Origin: Secundilactobacillus yichangensis
GTDB taxonomy: Bacteria; Bacillota; Bacilli; Lactobacillales; Lactobacillaceae
NCBI RefSeq assembly: GCF_016861565.1
Contig: NZ_BOLK01000007.1
Coordinates: forward strand, 52,917-116,916
Length of the DNA: 64,000 nucleotides
Reading direction: 5' to 3'
Shown: positions 18,382-26,671 of the stretch, piece after piece
How positions within the stretch are numbered: position 1 is the stretch's first letter
Layout of the letters: each line of letters begins with the position of its first letter
Notes under the pieces: generated by a model
Database searches by the model: none
The model's input: the letters and a program-made list of their open reading frames with translations, nothing else
What the model was told of the DNA's origin: nothing
Translations under genes and position numbers: made by a program

Positions 18382-19923
18382 ATGGTTAAAGTTGCGAATC
18401 CAGTATTAACGGGGTTTAATCCTGACCCATGCTTGTTTAGAGGAGCCGACGCATACTATCTGTTAGTATCGACCTTTGAGTATTTGCCTGGGATTCGAGT
18501 TTATCGTTCAGAAGACTTGGTTGAATGGGATTATTACACGTCCATCTTGACTGATATTGATCTAACGGGTAATACTCGTGGCTGTTCCATTTGGGCCCCA
18601 TTTGCCGCCTACCATGATGGTAAATATTACGTTGTTTATACGGATGTGAAGAGCACTAGAGTGCCATACAAAGACGTTAATAACTACATTATCACGGCTG
18701 ACAGCATTGATGGTCCCTGGAGTAAGCCATACTATATTAACAGCTCAGGCTTTGATCCATCGGTATTCTTTGATGATGATGGTAAGCTCTACTTCTTAAA
18801 CGAGTATTGGGATTATCGGTTAAAGACCCATAATAAATCAGCAGGTATTTTAATTCAGGAACTGGAGCCGAAGAGTTTAACACTTAAAGGTGATCCTCAG
18901 ATTCTGTTCAATGGCACTGCTGCCAAGAAGACAGAAGCGCCAGAGATTTATAAACATAACGGGTATTACTATTTGCTGACAGCAGAGGGTGGTACGGAGT
19001 CTGGACACCAAGAGACTATAGCTAGGTCTAAATCAATTTTCGGACCGTATGAGCTTGACCCTAAGAACCCGATGCTGACATCAAAGGATAATCCTAAGTT
19101 GACACTACAAAACGCGGGACATGCTAGTCTAGTATCCGATGATCAGGATAACTGGTATCTGGCGCATCTAACGACCCGTCCAATTAAGGACGATGTTACG
19201 CTGCTTGGTCGAGAAACCGCTATTCAAAATGTGAAGTGGAGCGACGATGGATGGCTGCGATTGTCAAACGGCTCTAATCAGCCCGATGACTATTACACTG
19301 TGCCGATTAATGAAGCTAATCCAGTGCGATCAAACGAATTCCACGATGATTTCAAAGCTGGTAAATTAAACTTTGAACATTGGAATACCCTACGGAAAAT
19401 GCCGACGAGTGATTGGCTGCAATTCTCAAAGCAAGGTGTAACAATTGCGGGTGGGCAATCGCCCCAGTCAGAATTCAATCAGCACCTTATTGCTAAGCGG
19501 CAAACTGATGTTAACTTTAGTACCAGTGTGACGGTTGACTTTAAGCCAACTAATTACATGCAGCTTGCGGGACTGGGCCTCTATTTGGATATTGATAACT
19601 ATGCTTTCTTGGCGGTTACTTTTGATGAAACGGTCGGTCGTTGCATCACATTGTTAAAAGCCGAAAAAGGTGAATTTAGTATCTTGACGTCACCGATTGC
19701 GATTAAGAATGATTCGGTTAAACTGAAAGCTGATGTAAATGGCATTAAGGGGACGTTCTCGTTTGAGGATGGTAACCACGATGTAGAAATCAAACCTAAC
19801 CTAGATCTTGACTTCTTATCGGGCGGCTTTACGGGTAACTTTATTGTTCTTGATACGATTGATATGGGACAGTACAACCGGGCGAAAGCAACCTTCAATT
19901 CATTTGATTATCAACCAAACTGA
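18382..19923 (+). CDS. xynB: GH43 beta-xylosidase / alpha-arabinofuranosidase
   Basis: 513 residues, no signal peptide, so intracellular. An N-terminal five-bladed GH43 catalytic domain (to ~310) starts with NPVLTGFNPDP, which contains the catalytic base Asp. FDPSVFFDDDG has the pKa-modulating Asp and TEAPEIYKHNGYYY the acid Glu. A C-terminal beta-sandwich (~325-510) is the GH43 extension (DUF1349-like) that shapes the pocket. It hydrolyses the short xylo-oligosaccharides brought in by the transporter upstream. Xylosidase versus arabinofuranosidase activity cannot be decided here. Both genes share the operator and cre region. Confidence 0.9.
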   Translation: MVKVANPVLTGFNPDPCLFRGADAYYLLVSTFEYLPGIRVYRSEDLVEWDYYTSILTDIDLTGNTRGCSIWAPFAAYHDGKYYVVYTDVKSTRVPYKDVNNYIITADSIDGPWSKPYYINSSGFDPSVFFDDDGKLYFLNEYWDYRLKTHNKSAGILIQELEPKSLTLKGDPQILFNGTAAKKTEAPEIYKHNGYYYLLTAEGGTESGHQETIARSKSIFGPYELDPKNPMLTSKDNPKLTLQNAGHASLVSDDQDNWYLAHLTTRPIKDDVTLLGRETAIQNVKWSDDGWLRLSNGSNQPDDYYTVPINEANPVRSNEFHDDFKAGKLNFEHWNTLRKMPTSDWLQFSKQGVTIAGGQSPQSEFNQHLIAKRQTDVNFSTSVTVDFKPTNYMQLAGLGLYLDIDNYAFLAVTFDETVGRCITLLKAEKGEFSILTSPIAIKNDSVKLKADVNGIKGTFSFEDGNHDVEIKPNLDLDFLSGGFTGNFIVLDTIDMGQYNRAKATFNSFDYQPN

Positions 19924-19984
19924 CTTTTAAGATGAAAATTTTCTAAGATCAAATACACTTAACCTATTAACTAAACTGACAAAA

Positions 19985-20019
19985 GCGCTCGCAGCCTGCA
20001 ACACTGCGGGTGTTTTTTT
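19985..20019 (+). terminator. Terminator of the xyloside operon
   Basis: GCGCTCGCAG, a 9-nt loop, CTGCGGGTGT (G-U pairs allowed), then seven T. Confidence 0.75.
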
Positions 20020-20055
20020 ATGCCTGGTAAAAATAAGAATTTAGTGAAAAAATAT

Positions 20056-20084
20056 TTGACAATCTCAAGCCTAACCGTTATATT
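20056..20084 (+). promoter_or_regulatory. Strong promoter of the cysteine operon leader
   Basis: TTGACA at 20056-20061 and TATATT at 20079-20084 with a 17-nt spacer. Transcription would start near 20091, about 27 nt before the leader ORF. Confidence 0.85.
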
Positions 20085-20117
20085 AGACCCAAGTTACAAG
20101 TCGAAGGAGGATCAACA

Positions 20118-20198
20118 ATGACAACCCATTCATTTAAAGCTCAAATGCAAAATACTTGTTGTCAAACGTCGCGTGTTCTGCGATGTTTGGCCTGTTAA
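20118..20198 (+). CDS. Cys-rich leader peptide of the cysteine operon
   Basis: A 26-codon ORF behind a perfect AAGGAGG site (20104-20110). It encodes MTTHSFKAQMQNTCC and later LRCLAC before the stop. Cysteine is at positions 14, 15, 23 and 26, the last directly before TAA. This frequency is far above the usual use of Cys in this genome's proteins. The ORF sits between a strong promoter and an intrinsic terminator, and the downstream genes make cysteine. The layout is that of a leader-peptide attenuator: ribosome stalling at Cys codons when cysteine is short would favour read-through. It has no other recognisable domain. Confidence 0.75.
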   Translation: MTTHSFKAQMQNTCCQTSRVLRCLAC

Positions 20199-20203
20199 GC
20201 ATT

Positions 20204-20258
20204 GACTTTTGAAGGGTAATTGTTGATTTAACCTAAAAGTCTCTGTTCCAGGTGGAAC
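20204..20258 (+). other. Candidate attenuator stems upstream of the terminator
   Basis: GACTTTT (20204-20210) can pair with AAAAGTC (20235-20241). GTTCC and GGAAC at 20245-20258 form a small hairpin. These are the parts that could switch with the terminator at 20267. The pairing logic is inferred, not demonstrated. Confidence 0.4.
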
Positions 20259-20266
20259 GGAGTCGG

Positions 20267-20310
20267 AGAGCGCGCTAATTCTGAAAGAGGAATTGGGCGC
20301 TCTTTTTTTG
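20267..20310 (+). terminator. Attenuator terminator of the cysteine operon
   Basis: AGAGCGCGCTAATTC, a short loop, GAATTGGGCGCTCT and seven T. It lies 69 nt after the leader stop codon and more than 300 nt before cysK, in the right place to stop transcription before the operon. Confidence 0.8.
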
Positions 20311-20323
20311 TGGGTGAGTGTGA

Positions 20324-20422
20324 AGCAAAACGGGTTGACAGCGGCGTGTAAGGGACCATCGGGAAAAATCCCGGTCCTGGATTTATCCCGATGGTCCCTT
20401 ACACATAGCTGTCAGTTTTGCT
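20324..20422 (+). repeat. Intergenic hairpin element D (GGGT-bulge family)
   Basis: Nested stems. Outer: AGCAAAAC (20324-20331) with GTTTTGCT (20415-20422). Then a one-sided GGGT (20332-20335). Middle: TGACAGC (20336-20342) with GCTGTCA (20408-20414). Internal loop GGC/ATA. Inner: a perfect 19-bp stem (20346-20364 with 20386-20404) and a 21-nt loop. It has the same architecture as the elements at 24469, 28716, 28899 and 44812. It lies inside the leader of the cysteine operon, after the attenuator. Confidence 0.8.
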
Positions 20423-20545
20423 GAGCACGTTAAGGCATGGAGGCCCAAACGAGCCACATAGCTATCAGTTTTGTGGAACGCGTTAAGGCATGAAGGCCCA
20501 AACGAGCCGCATAGCTATCAGTTTTGCTGAGCACGTTATGGATAT
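20403..20545 (+). repeat. 53-bp tandem repeat, about 2.7 copies
   Basis: Units start at 20403, 20456 and 20509. Each begins with ACATAGCT or GCATAGCT and carries the TCAGTTTTG and ACGTTAAGGC or CGCGTTAAGGC motifs of the 3' end of the hairpin elements. It looks like amplification of the 3' half of element D plus its tail. Confidence 0.75.
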
Positions 20546-20625
20546 ACCCAGCTATCAGCTTAAAATCACCAATTATCCCATCCAAGATAAACCACCAGCC
20601 AATCAAGGAAGGGGGATCACCAACT

Positions 20626-21576
20626 GTGTTAATCAAATCAGTTCAGCAGCTCATCGGCAACACGCCGTTAATTGACCTGCAAATCAAAATTCCAAATCAT
20701 TCTCACATTTACGCCAAACTGGAAATGTTTAATCCGGGAGGAAGTATTAAGGATCGTTTGGGCCAGTACATGATTCAAGACGGCATCGACAAAGGGAAAA
20801 TCAACGCAGCAACAACCATCATTGAGCCCACTGCTGGCAATACTGGCATCGGTGTTGCCTTAGCAGCACAGGAACATCATTTACCGACTATTTTGGTTGT
20901 GCCGGAAAAGTTCAGCTATGAAAAGCAGACCCTCATGAAAGCATTAGGAGCTAAGCTGATCAATACACCAGCAGAGGACGGCATTAAAGGTGCCATTAGC
21001 AAAGCTCGCGAAATAGCGGATCGGACACCTAACAGTTACGTGCCCATGCAGTTTGAAAACCCGGCTAACCCAGCAGCTTATTACCATACCCTGGCACCGG
21101 AACTTTTGGCTGACCTTGATCAGCCCATCGATGCTTTTGTTGCTGGCGCAGGATCGGGCGGAACGTTTGCTGGAATTGCTAAGTACTTAAAGGAACAGAA
21201 TCCAAGTACGCAATCGATCGTAGTGGAGCCGGAGGGGTCAATTCTTAACGGTGGTCCGGAGCACCCGCATAGAACTGAAGGAATCGGTGTTGAATTCATT
21301 CCGCCATTTTTCCAAGACGTTCAAATCGACCAGACATTAACGATTTCGGATGCGGATGCTTTCAAGTATGTTCGACAGATGGCGAGTCAGCAGGGGCTGT
21401 TTATCGGCAGCTCATCCGGTGCAGCGTTAGCCGCCAGTCTAAAGGTCGCTGAACAATTGCCCGTAAATAGTACGATTGTTACCGTATTTCCTGACAGTTC
21501 AGAACGTTACATGAGTGAAAACATTTATGAAGACACGACTACCCAAAATCAGACCAAAGAGGAGACTTTAAAATGA
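20626..21576 (+). CDS. cysK: Cysteine synthase / cystathionine beta-synthase-type PLP enzyme
   Basis: 316 residues from GTG 20626, preceded by GGAAGGGGG. An upstream in-frame ATG at 20524 would add 34 residues encoded by the repeat region and is rejected. Motifs: IGNTPLI at the start, GGSIKDR with the PLP lysine (Lys42), [17 protein letters not shown] and GSSSGAAL, all of the beta-family synthases. It makes cysteine from O-acetylserine and sulfide, or cystathionine from serine and homocysteine. It overlaps the next gene by 4 bp. The order cysK, cystathionine lyase, cysE matches the cysK2-ctl1-cysE2 cluster known from lactobacilli. Confidence 0.9.
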   Translation: MLIKSVQQLIGNTPLIDLQIKIPNHSHIYAKLEMFNPGGSIKDRLGQYMIQDGIDKGKINAATTIIEPTAGNTGIGVALAAQEHHLPTILVVPEKFSYEKQTLMKALGAKLINTPAEDGIKGAISKAREIADRTPNSYVPMQFENPANPAAYYHTLAPELLADLDQPIDAFVAGAGSGGTFAGIAKYLKEQNPSTQSIVVEPEGSILNGGPEHPHRTEGIGVEFIPPFFQDVQIDQTLTISDADAFKYVRQMASQQGLFIGSSSGAALAASLKVAEQLPVNSTIVTVFPDSSERYMSENIYEDTTTQNQTKEETLK

Positions 21577-22760
21577 AATTCGAAACGAAACTATTACACG
21601 GCGGTATCAGTGAAGATCTTTATACGGGTGCGACGTCCATCCCAATCTACATGGCATCCACATTCCATCAAACCAAAATTGGCGAGTCCAAGTACGAATA
21701 TTCCCGTTCTGGTAATCCCACCCGTGAGGCGGTTGAAGCTTTGATTGCTGATCTTGAGGTTGGGACGCGCGGGTTTGCGTTTGCGTCTGGGTCGGCTGCC
21801 ATCGATACGGTGTTTTCGATGTTCAGCGCCGGTGATCATTTTATCGTTGGCGATGATGTTTACGGTGGCACTTTTCGGCTGATTGATTCTGTCCTGAAAC
21901 GTTTTGGAATGACTTTTACCGTTGTGGATACGCGCGATTTAGCCGCAGTTGAATCAGCCATTACGCTAGCAACGAAAGCAATTTATCTGGAGACACCCAC
22001 CAATCCGTTGTTACGCGTAACCGATATTGAAGCGGTGGCTAACTTAGCTCGGACGCATGGGCTGCTGAGCATTATTGACAATACATTCAGCTCACCATAC
22101 GTTCAGCGGCCATTGGAGCGGGGCGTGGATATTGTGCTGCATTCAGCTTCTAAATACTTAGGCGGTCATTCCGATGTGATTGGCGGTGTGGTGGTCACTA
22201 AGGACGACGAGCTGGGTGAAAAGATCGGGTACCTGCAAAATGCTATTGGCGGTATCTTGGCACCTCAGGAAAGCTGGCTATTGCAACGGGGGATGAAGAC
22301 ATTGGCCATTCGGATGCAAGCTCATCTGGCTAATGCCCAAGCGGTCTTCAACTACCTTTCTGATCAGCCGGCTGTGGCGAAAATCTATTATCCAGGTGAC
22401 CCCAACAACCCCGATTACGACATCGCCAAAAAACAGATGCACCACGGCTTCGGAGCAATGATTTCCTTCGAACTGCAGCCGGGCTTAGACCCTAAAAAGT
22501 TCGTCGAAAGTCTGCGTGTGGTCACCTTAGCAGAAAGTCTTGGCGCGCTTGAATCCTTAATTGAGATTCCTGCTTTAATGACTCACGGTTCTATTCCGCG
22601 AGAAATTCGACTGAAAAATGGGATCAAGGATGAACTGATCCGACTTTCAGTAGGCATTGAAGATCAAAAGGATCTATTAGCCGATTTAGATCGCGGTTTC
22701 AGAGCCGTTCAAGGGAGCGATAGCCATGTTACAAACCCCGCGGGCCATTCTAAAGCGTGA
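21573..22760 (+). CDS. ctl: Cystathionine gamma-lyase / beta-lyase family enzyme
   Basis: 395 residues, Cys/Met metabolism PLP family. [11 protein letters not shown] near 45, [11 protein letters not shown] near 80, and the PLP lysine in [12 protein letters not shown] (~195). In the cysK-ctl-cysE clusters of lactobacilli this gene is a cystathionine lyase that releases cysteine (gamma cleavage) or homocysteine (beta cleavage). MetB-type synthase activity cannot be excluded from sequence alone. It starts inside the end of cysK (ATGA overlap) and its own end overlaps cysE by 35 bp, so the three are tightly coupled. Confidence 0.88.
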   Translation: MKFETKLLHGGISEDLYTGATSIPIYMASTFHQTKIGESKYEYSRSGNPTREAVEALIADLEVGTRGFAFASGSAAIDTVFSMFSAGDHFIVGDDVYGGTFRLIDSVLKRFGMTFTVVDTRDLAAVESAITLATKAIYLETPTNPLLRVTDIEAVANLARTHGLLSIIDNTFSSPYVQRPLERGVDIVLHSASKYLGGHSDVIGGVVVTKDDELGEKIGYLQNAIGGILAPQESWLLQRGMKTLAIRMQAHLANAQAVFNYLSDQPAVAKIYYPGDPNNPDYDIAKKQMHHGFGAMISFELQPGLDPKKFVESLRVVTLAESLGALESLIEIPALMTHGSIPREIRLKNGIKDELIRLSVGIEDQKDLLADLDRGFRAVQGSDSHVTNPAGHSKA

Positions 22761-23292
22761 TCCGGCTGCCCACAATTTGCTGGAAGTGGTGCTCACTTAT
22801 CCTGGAATTCGGGCGTTATTTTGGTATCGAATTGGTCATTTTTTAAACAATTATCATCGTTATGCTTTAGCGAGTTTACTCAGCCAGCACGCTGCCAAAA
22901 CAACCGGTATCTCGATTGACCCAGCAGCTCAAATTGGTAAGCGAGTTTTCATTGACCATGGTATCGGGGTGGTGATTGGTGCTACCGCAATCGTGGGAGA
23001 TGATGTTACCATTCTCCACGGCGTTACCTTAGGTGCTCGTGGCGGTGTTATAGCTGGTCGCCGGCATCCAGTCGTCAAGCGAGGTGCTTTTATCGGGGCT
23101 AATGCATTGTTGCTGGGACCAATTGTCATCGGAGAAGCAGCCAAAGTTGGGGCAGGTGCTGTGGTTTTAGATAACGTACCAGCTCACTGGACGGCGGTTG
23201 GGAACCCTGCACGGCTGATTCGTAAAAACCAGAAGGTCATGTCTCTGCCTATAGAAACTGATAATTGTCAGAAAAACGTGCACCGTGCCTAA
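22726..23292 (+). CDS. cysE: Serine O-acetyltransferase
   Basis: 188 residues, somewhat short for the family but with the usual two parts: a helical N-terminus with RIGHFL, then left-handed beta-helix hexapeptide repeats from ~65 (GKRVFIDHGIGVVIGATAIVG) to ~165 (VGNPARLI). HG in LHGVTLG and the Gly-rich loop ARGG match the active site. It makes O-acetylserine, the substrate of the first gene of the operon. In-frame start ATG 22726 lies 35 bp inside the lyase gene. The C-terminal tail normally used for feedback and CysK binding is short. Confidence 0.92.
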   Translation: MLQTPRAILKRDPAAHNLLEVVLTYPGIRALFWYRIGHFLNNYHRYALASLLSQHAAKTTGISIDPAAQIGKRVFIDHGIGVVIGATAIVGDDVTILHGVTLGARGGVIAGRRHPVVKRGAFIGANALLLGPIVIGEAAKVGAGAVVLDNVPAHWTAVGNPARLIRKNQKVMSLPIETDNCQKNVHRA

Positions 23293-23334
23293 TGAATGTT
23301 ATCATCAAAACCCAATGATTTTCTAATCTTGCTG

Positions 23335-23371
23335 TTGACACACCTTAGATACTGTTTGATAATGATTATCA
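23335..23371 (+). promoter_or_regulatory. Promoter with perfect Fur-type 7-1-7 box
   Basis: TTGACA at 23335-23340 and GATAAT at 23358-23363 (17-nt spacer). The -10 lies inside TGATAATGATTATCA (23357-23371), a perfect 7-1-7 palindrome identical to the Bacillus Fur core consensus. A repressor bound here would block the promoter of the hydroxyacid dehydrogenase. Confidence 0.75.
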
Positions 23372-23472
23372 AAAGGTATAAATTATCAATGCATAAACAG
23401 GGTTAAGGGAGAATTCCTTCTGAACTGGAAGGGACTTATTTGATTAAATCTTGGGTAGGAGAATGAAGTATT

Positions 23473-24465
23473 ATGACAAAGATTTTAGCTTACAACGTAC
23501 GGGTGGATGAACAGCCATTTATTGATCAGTGGTCAAAGGCGCATGGCGTTCAAGTTGATAGTGTTCCAGAGGAACTGCACGATGATACGGTTGATAAGGC
23601 CAAGGGCTACGATGGCGTTGATTTTAAACAGCGAACCGTAGTGACTCAAAATCCCGATTTCTATAAGAAATTGGCCAGCTACGGGATTGTTCAGCTGTCA
23701 GCGCGCTCCGCTGGTATTGATACGGTGAACTTGAAGTGGGCTAAGGCTAATAACCTGCGGGTGACTAACGTGCCATCTTATTCACCGGAAGCTGTAGCTG
23801 AAATGGCGTTGACGCAAGCCATGCAGTTACTGCGCCATATTCCGCAATTCAACGACCGGCTTAGTGACAATAACTACGTTGTTTTAGGGTTACGTTCCCG
23901 TGAACTGACGGAATTAACGGTGGGGATTATTGGTGTTGGCCGGATTGGCGGTAAGTTAGCACGGATTTTCCACGCCCTGGGTGCAACGGTGATCGGCAAT
24001 GATTTACGGGCACCCCGCGAAGATTTGCGTGGCATTATGACCTACGTCAGCAAGGAAGAACTGTATAAGCGTGCCGACATTATATCCGTACACGTTTGGG
24101 GTGGCGATGACAATTTCCATCTGATTAATGACAAAGCTTTTGCGCAAATGAAGCCAACGGCGTACTTCATCAATGATTCCCGCGGTCCAGTGGTGGACAC
24201 GCGGGCGTTGATCAGCGCGTTGAATAATCAGCAAATTGCTGGGGCAGCACTGGACGTGGTTGAGGATGAAACCAAGATTTTTAACCAGAAGTTCGATGGA
24301 CCAACACCAATCGACCATTATAATAAGCTCAAACAAATGACTAACGTTCTGTTAACACCCCACGTAGCATTTTTCACCGACCACGCGGTGAAGAACATGG
24401 TGATGCAGTCGCTGGATGATACGTTAGCGATTATTAGTGGTGGGAAGAGTGAGCATGAATTTTAA
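23473..24465 (+). CDS. ldhD: D-lactate / D-2-hydroxyacid dehydrogenase
   Basis: 330 residues, D-isomer-specific 2-hydroxyacid dehydrogenase. NAD-binding motif GVGRIGG (~152-158). Catalytic Arg in NDSRGPV (~235), Glu in DVVEDE (~264) and His in TPHVAFF (~296). Length and spacing match lactobacillar D-LDH and D-HicDH; which substrate is preferred is open. Cytosolic; reoxidises NADH. ATG 23473 follows TAGGAGA. It has its own promoter with a Fur-like box, unlike typical fermentative ldhD. A large hairpin element starts three bases after its stop codon. Confidence 0.85.
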   Translation: MTKILAYNVRVDEQPFIDQWSKAHGVQVDSVPEELHDDTVDKAKGYDGVDFKQRTVVTQNPDFYKKLASYGIVQLSARSAGIDTVNLKWAKANNLRVTNVPSYSPEAVAEMALTQAMQLLRHIPQFNDRLSDNNYVVLGLRSRELTELTVGIIGVGRIGGKLARIFHALGATVIGNDLRAPREDLRGIMTYVSKEELYKRADIISVHVWGGDDNFHLINDKAFAQMKPTAYFINDSRGPVVDTRALISALNNQQIAGAALDVVEDETKIFNQKFDGPTPIDHYNKLKQMTNVLLTPHVAFFTDHAVKNMVMQSLDDTLAIISGGKSEHEF

Positions 24466-24468
24466 AGA

Positions 24469-24582
24469 GCGTGGAACAACTGGGGTTGATTCCAGAATAT
24501 AAGACAAAAAATACGAGGTTCCCTGATTTTGGGAACCTCGTATTTTTTGTCTTATATGGCCGGAATCACAGTTGTGCAACGC
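24469..24582 (+). repeat. Intergenic hairpin element A (GGGT-bulge family)
   Basis: Outer stem GCGTGGAACAACTG (24469-24482) with CAGTTGTGCAACGC (24569-24582). One-sided GGGT at 24483-24486. Middle stem TGATTCC with GGAATCA. Internal loop AGA against GGCC. Then a perfect inner stem of at least 26 bp (24498-24523 with 24531-24556) and a TGATTTT loop. It starts three bases after the stop codon of ldhD, between convergent genes, and could end transcription from both sides. Confidence 0.85.
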
Positions 24583-24627
24583 ATTTCAGCAATATAGCAT
24601 CAACGCAGAAAAACAACTAGCTTAACC

Positions 24628-25785
24628 CTATTTCTTATTCAAGTCCTTCAAATACTTCAAAGCGACTTGCTTATAAATGTCATTCATCACCAGGAACTGG
24701 CTCAGCTCAACGTATTCGTTCATTTTATGAGCATTCTCCCAGTCACCAGCACCCATAACCACGATTGGGAATTGGTGTTCAGCTTTGCGGTACTCTGAGG
24801 CATCGGTGGCACCGTGAATCACTTTTAATTCAACGTCACGGTTGAGTTCTTTACTGGATGCGGTTTGTGCCAATTGGACTAATGGATCTTCTTTATCGGT
24901 AACCACTGGATCAAAGGACATATCAACGTTGAAGGACAAGTCAGCACCAGGTGCGGAGCTCAGGCCACGGCAAATCATGTTCAACCGTTTGATCACTGCG
25001 CCGTTACCAAATTCTGGTGTGGCGCGGATGTTACCTTGCAGTTCAGCGTGGCCGGGGATCGTGTTGACTTGATCACCACTGTTGAAGACGGTGATACTGT
25101 GAACCAGTGGGCCGACTTCTTTGCTGGGCTTCACATCTGCGAACAGGTCAGCTTCAGCGTTCACGAACTTCACTAGGTTGGTCAAGGCATTTACACCCTG
25201 GTCTGGCATAGAACTGTGAACGGGGGTGCCTTCAGAAGTGACAGTGTAATTCAACGAACCATTGTGGGCGTAAACAACATCGCCACTAGTAGGTTCGCCA
25301 ATAATCATACCGTCAACGTCATCAACTTCACCCTGTTCGGTTAATTGTTTAGAACCCATGGCGCCGTATTCTTCACCAACTGTGGCTAATAAACGGATGC
25401 GGCCAGGAATCTTAGTTTTGCTGTCGGCTAATTCAATCATTGCAATAACCATCGCAGCTAAACTGCCCTTCATGTCAGCACTGCCACGGCCGTATAGACG
25501 GTCACCATGGATTTCAGCTGACAACGGATCATGTGCCCAGTCGTCCAAGTTACCGAAACTGACAGTATCCATGTGACCGGCAAAGGCGAAGACGGGCGTT
25601 GCGCCTGGTTCGCCAAGTTCGGCAATCAGGTTGTTGCGTCCGGCAGACGTTTCAACTTGCTTAGCCGTGATGCCGTGATCCGTGAGTAGCTTTTCTAAGT
25701 AATCTGCGACCTTTTTTTCATGGTCATTAGCCGAATCAATTTGCACCAAGTGCGTTAGGATGTCAATTTTATTTTGTTTATCCAT
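24628..25785 (-). CDS. M20 family deacylase (ArgE/DapE type)
   Basis: 385 residues from ATG 25785 with GGAGG at 25791-25795; an ATG 18 bases upstream is less likely. Metal-binding motifs: FAGHMDTV, GRGSADMKGSL and GEEYGAMG (with the catalytic Glu pair), then GEPTSG. A dimerisation domain sits in the middle. The family includes succinyl-diaminopimelate desuccinylase, acetylornithine deacetylase and related amidohydrolases. The substrate cannot be fixed because no lysine or arginine gene is adjacent. Cytosolic, co-catalytic zinc expected. Confidence 0.85.
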   Translation of the reverse strand: MDKQNKIDILTHLVQIDSANDHEKKVADYLEKLLTDHGITAKQVETSAGRNNLIAELGEPGATPVFAFAGHMDTVSFGNLDDWAHDPLSAEIHGDRLYGRGSADMKGSLAAMVIAMIELADSKTKIPGRIRLLATVGEEYGAMGSKQLTEQGEVDDVDGMIIGEPTSGDVVYAHNGSLNYTVTSEGTPVHSSMPDQGVNALTNLVKFVNAEADLFADVKPSKEVGPLVHSITVFNSGDQVNTIPGHAELQGNIRATPEFGNGAVIKRLNMICRGLSSAPGADLSFNVDMSFDPVVTDKEDPLVQLAQTASSKELNRDVELKVIHGATDASEYRKAEHQFPIVVMGAGDWENAHKMNEYVELSQFLVMNDIYKQVALKYLKDLNKK

Positions 25786-25981
25786 GGTGACCTCCACTTT
25801 CATTTTCAGACTTATACTTTTAGTATAAACTTTTTTACTTCACTTGTCCCCTTTAGCACTCTGCTACGCAGGTGCTTAATCGTCTATAAATGCTTTTATA
25901 GCAGTCCTTAAACAAAATTTCGGCAGATTCGATGACGCGGCCGGGGAAAGGCTCATTTTTAAAATTTTTAGCTAACTTATG

Positions 25982-26021
25982 AAAACGACGCTGCTCAAAT
26001 TGTAAGAGCAACGTCGTTTTT
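25982..26021. terminator. Terminator of the PAS-domain gene
   Basis: AAAACGACGCTGCTC, a 9-nt loop, GAGCAACGTCGTTTT and flanking A/T runs. The adjoining 25804-25981 stretch shows no gene I would support. Confidence 0.8.
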
Positions 26022-26030
26022 GAATTCAAC

Positions 26031-26579
26031 TCATTTTTGTGAAGCACCAGTAGTTGTATCGATATTTTCTGGCATCTTCGGTTTAGCGGAAGCCCCGGTA
26101 GTCGCATCGGCTGCAGCGGACTTATCTGGTTTAGATGATGCGCCTGAAATAGCATCAAACGCGCCGTTTTCAAACATCGCAATGACTTGATCAACGTTAG
26201 CGGTGCACTCTAAAGTACCTAGATAAGCGCCGACGTCATCTCGCAGAGCGTAGTAGGTGGTCATGATTTTATGCCCTTTTTGCGTGCTTGGAATACTCAT
26301 GGAGTCTTTTTTACCAGCTTTGAAACTGGCAATCAGTGATTTAATAGCTGGAAGAATCTTGGCTGGATGAATTTCTGCCAGTGTTTTGCCGATTTGATCT
26401 TGGGAGCGGACATGATTTCGTTTCGGTTGGTCCGAGTACCAGCCAAAGCGGTCGTTAGCATCAACGAGGTCTAACTCAAACGGAATCGTTTTAAAAATTT
26501 GCTGCAGTTCAGTCAGCGTTAAGGTACCGCTGGGAAAAGTGACGTGTGCATCCTTCATAAATGGCTCATCATCTGACAT
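26031..26579 (-). CDS. PAS-domain protein (DUF438-like), unknown role
   Basis: 182 residues from ATG 26579 with TTGGAGGA upstream. Residues ~20-130 form a PAS-like fold of the kind found at the end of DUF438 proteins: FKTIPFELDLVDANDRFGWY, then GKTLAEIHP, and LRDDVGAYLGTLECT. Such domains in lactic acid bacteria are stand-alone sensors, possibly of redox or haem, but no ligand residue is obvious. The C-terminal ~40 residues are a low-complexity tail with recurring GAS(S/A)KP and TTGAS motifs. No partner kinase or regulator is adjacent. Confidence 0.7.
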   Translation of the reverse strand: MSDDEPFMKDAHVTFPSGTLTLTELQQIFKTIPFELDLVDANDRFGWYSDQPKRNHVRSQDQIGKTLAEIHPAKILPAIKSLIASFKAGKKDSMSIPSTQKGHKIMTTYYALRDDVGAYLGTLECTANVDQVIAMFENGAFDAISGASSKPDKSAAADATTGASAKPKMPENIDTTTGASQK

Positions 26580-26671
26580 ATGATTATCCTCCAATATTCA
26601 CTTAATATCCTTATTATAGTACATTCCACTGCTGCTTCAGAATAATAAGGGAAGAAATTTGCAAATAACAC

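Noticed and set aside
20245..20262. GGTGGAAC as a T-box core before cysK
   Set aside because: It matches part of the T-box motif, but the transcript start is only ~27 nt before the leader ORF, leaving no room for a Stem I with specifier.
20403..20545. Tandem repeats as a CRISPR array
   Set aside because: Units are contiguous with no unique spacers, have internal homology to the hairpin elements, and no cas gene is near.
20524..20625. Upstream ATG extending cysK by 34 residues
   Set aside because: The extension is encoded by the intergenic repeat, matches no synthase N-terminus and lacks a ribosome site; GTG 20626 has one and begins right at the conserved fold.
22726..23292. Maltose or galactoside acetyltransferase for the hexapeptide-repeat protein
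   Set aside because: The N-terminal helical part and the operon with cysK and cystathionine lyase point to serine acetyltransferase.
24469..24582. Element A as a simple bidirectional terminator
   Set aside because: It may terminate transcription, but the outer stem, bulge and internal loop shared with four other copies go beyond what a terminator needs.
25853..26194. Minus-strand ORF overlapping the PAS gene end
   Set aside because: Runs through the PAS gene in another frame and across its terminator; no ribosome site or recognisable protein.
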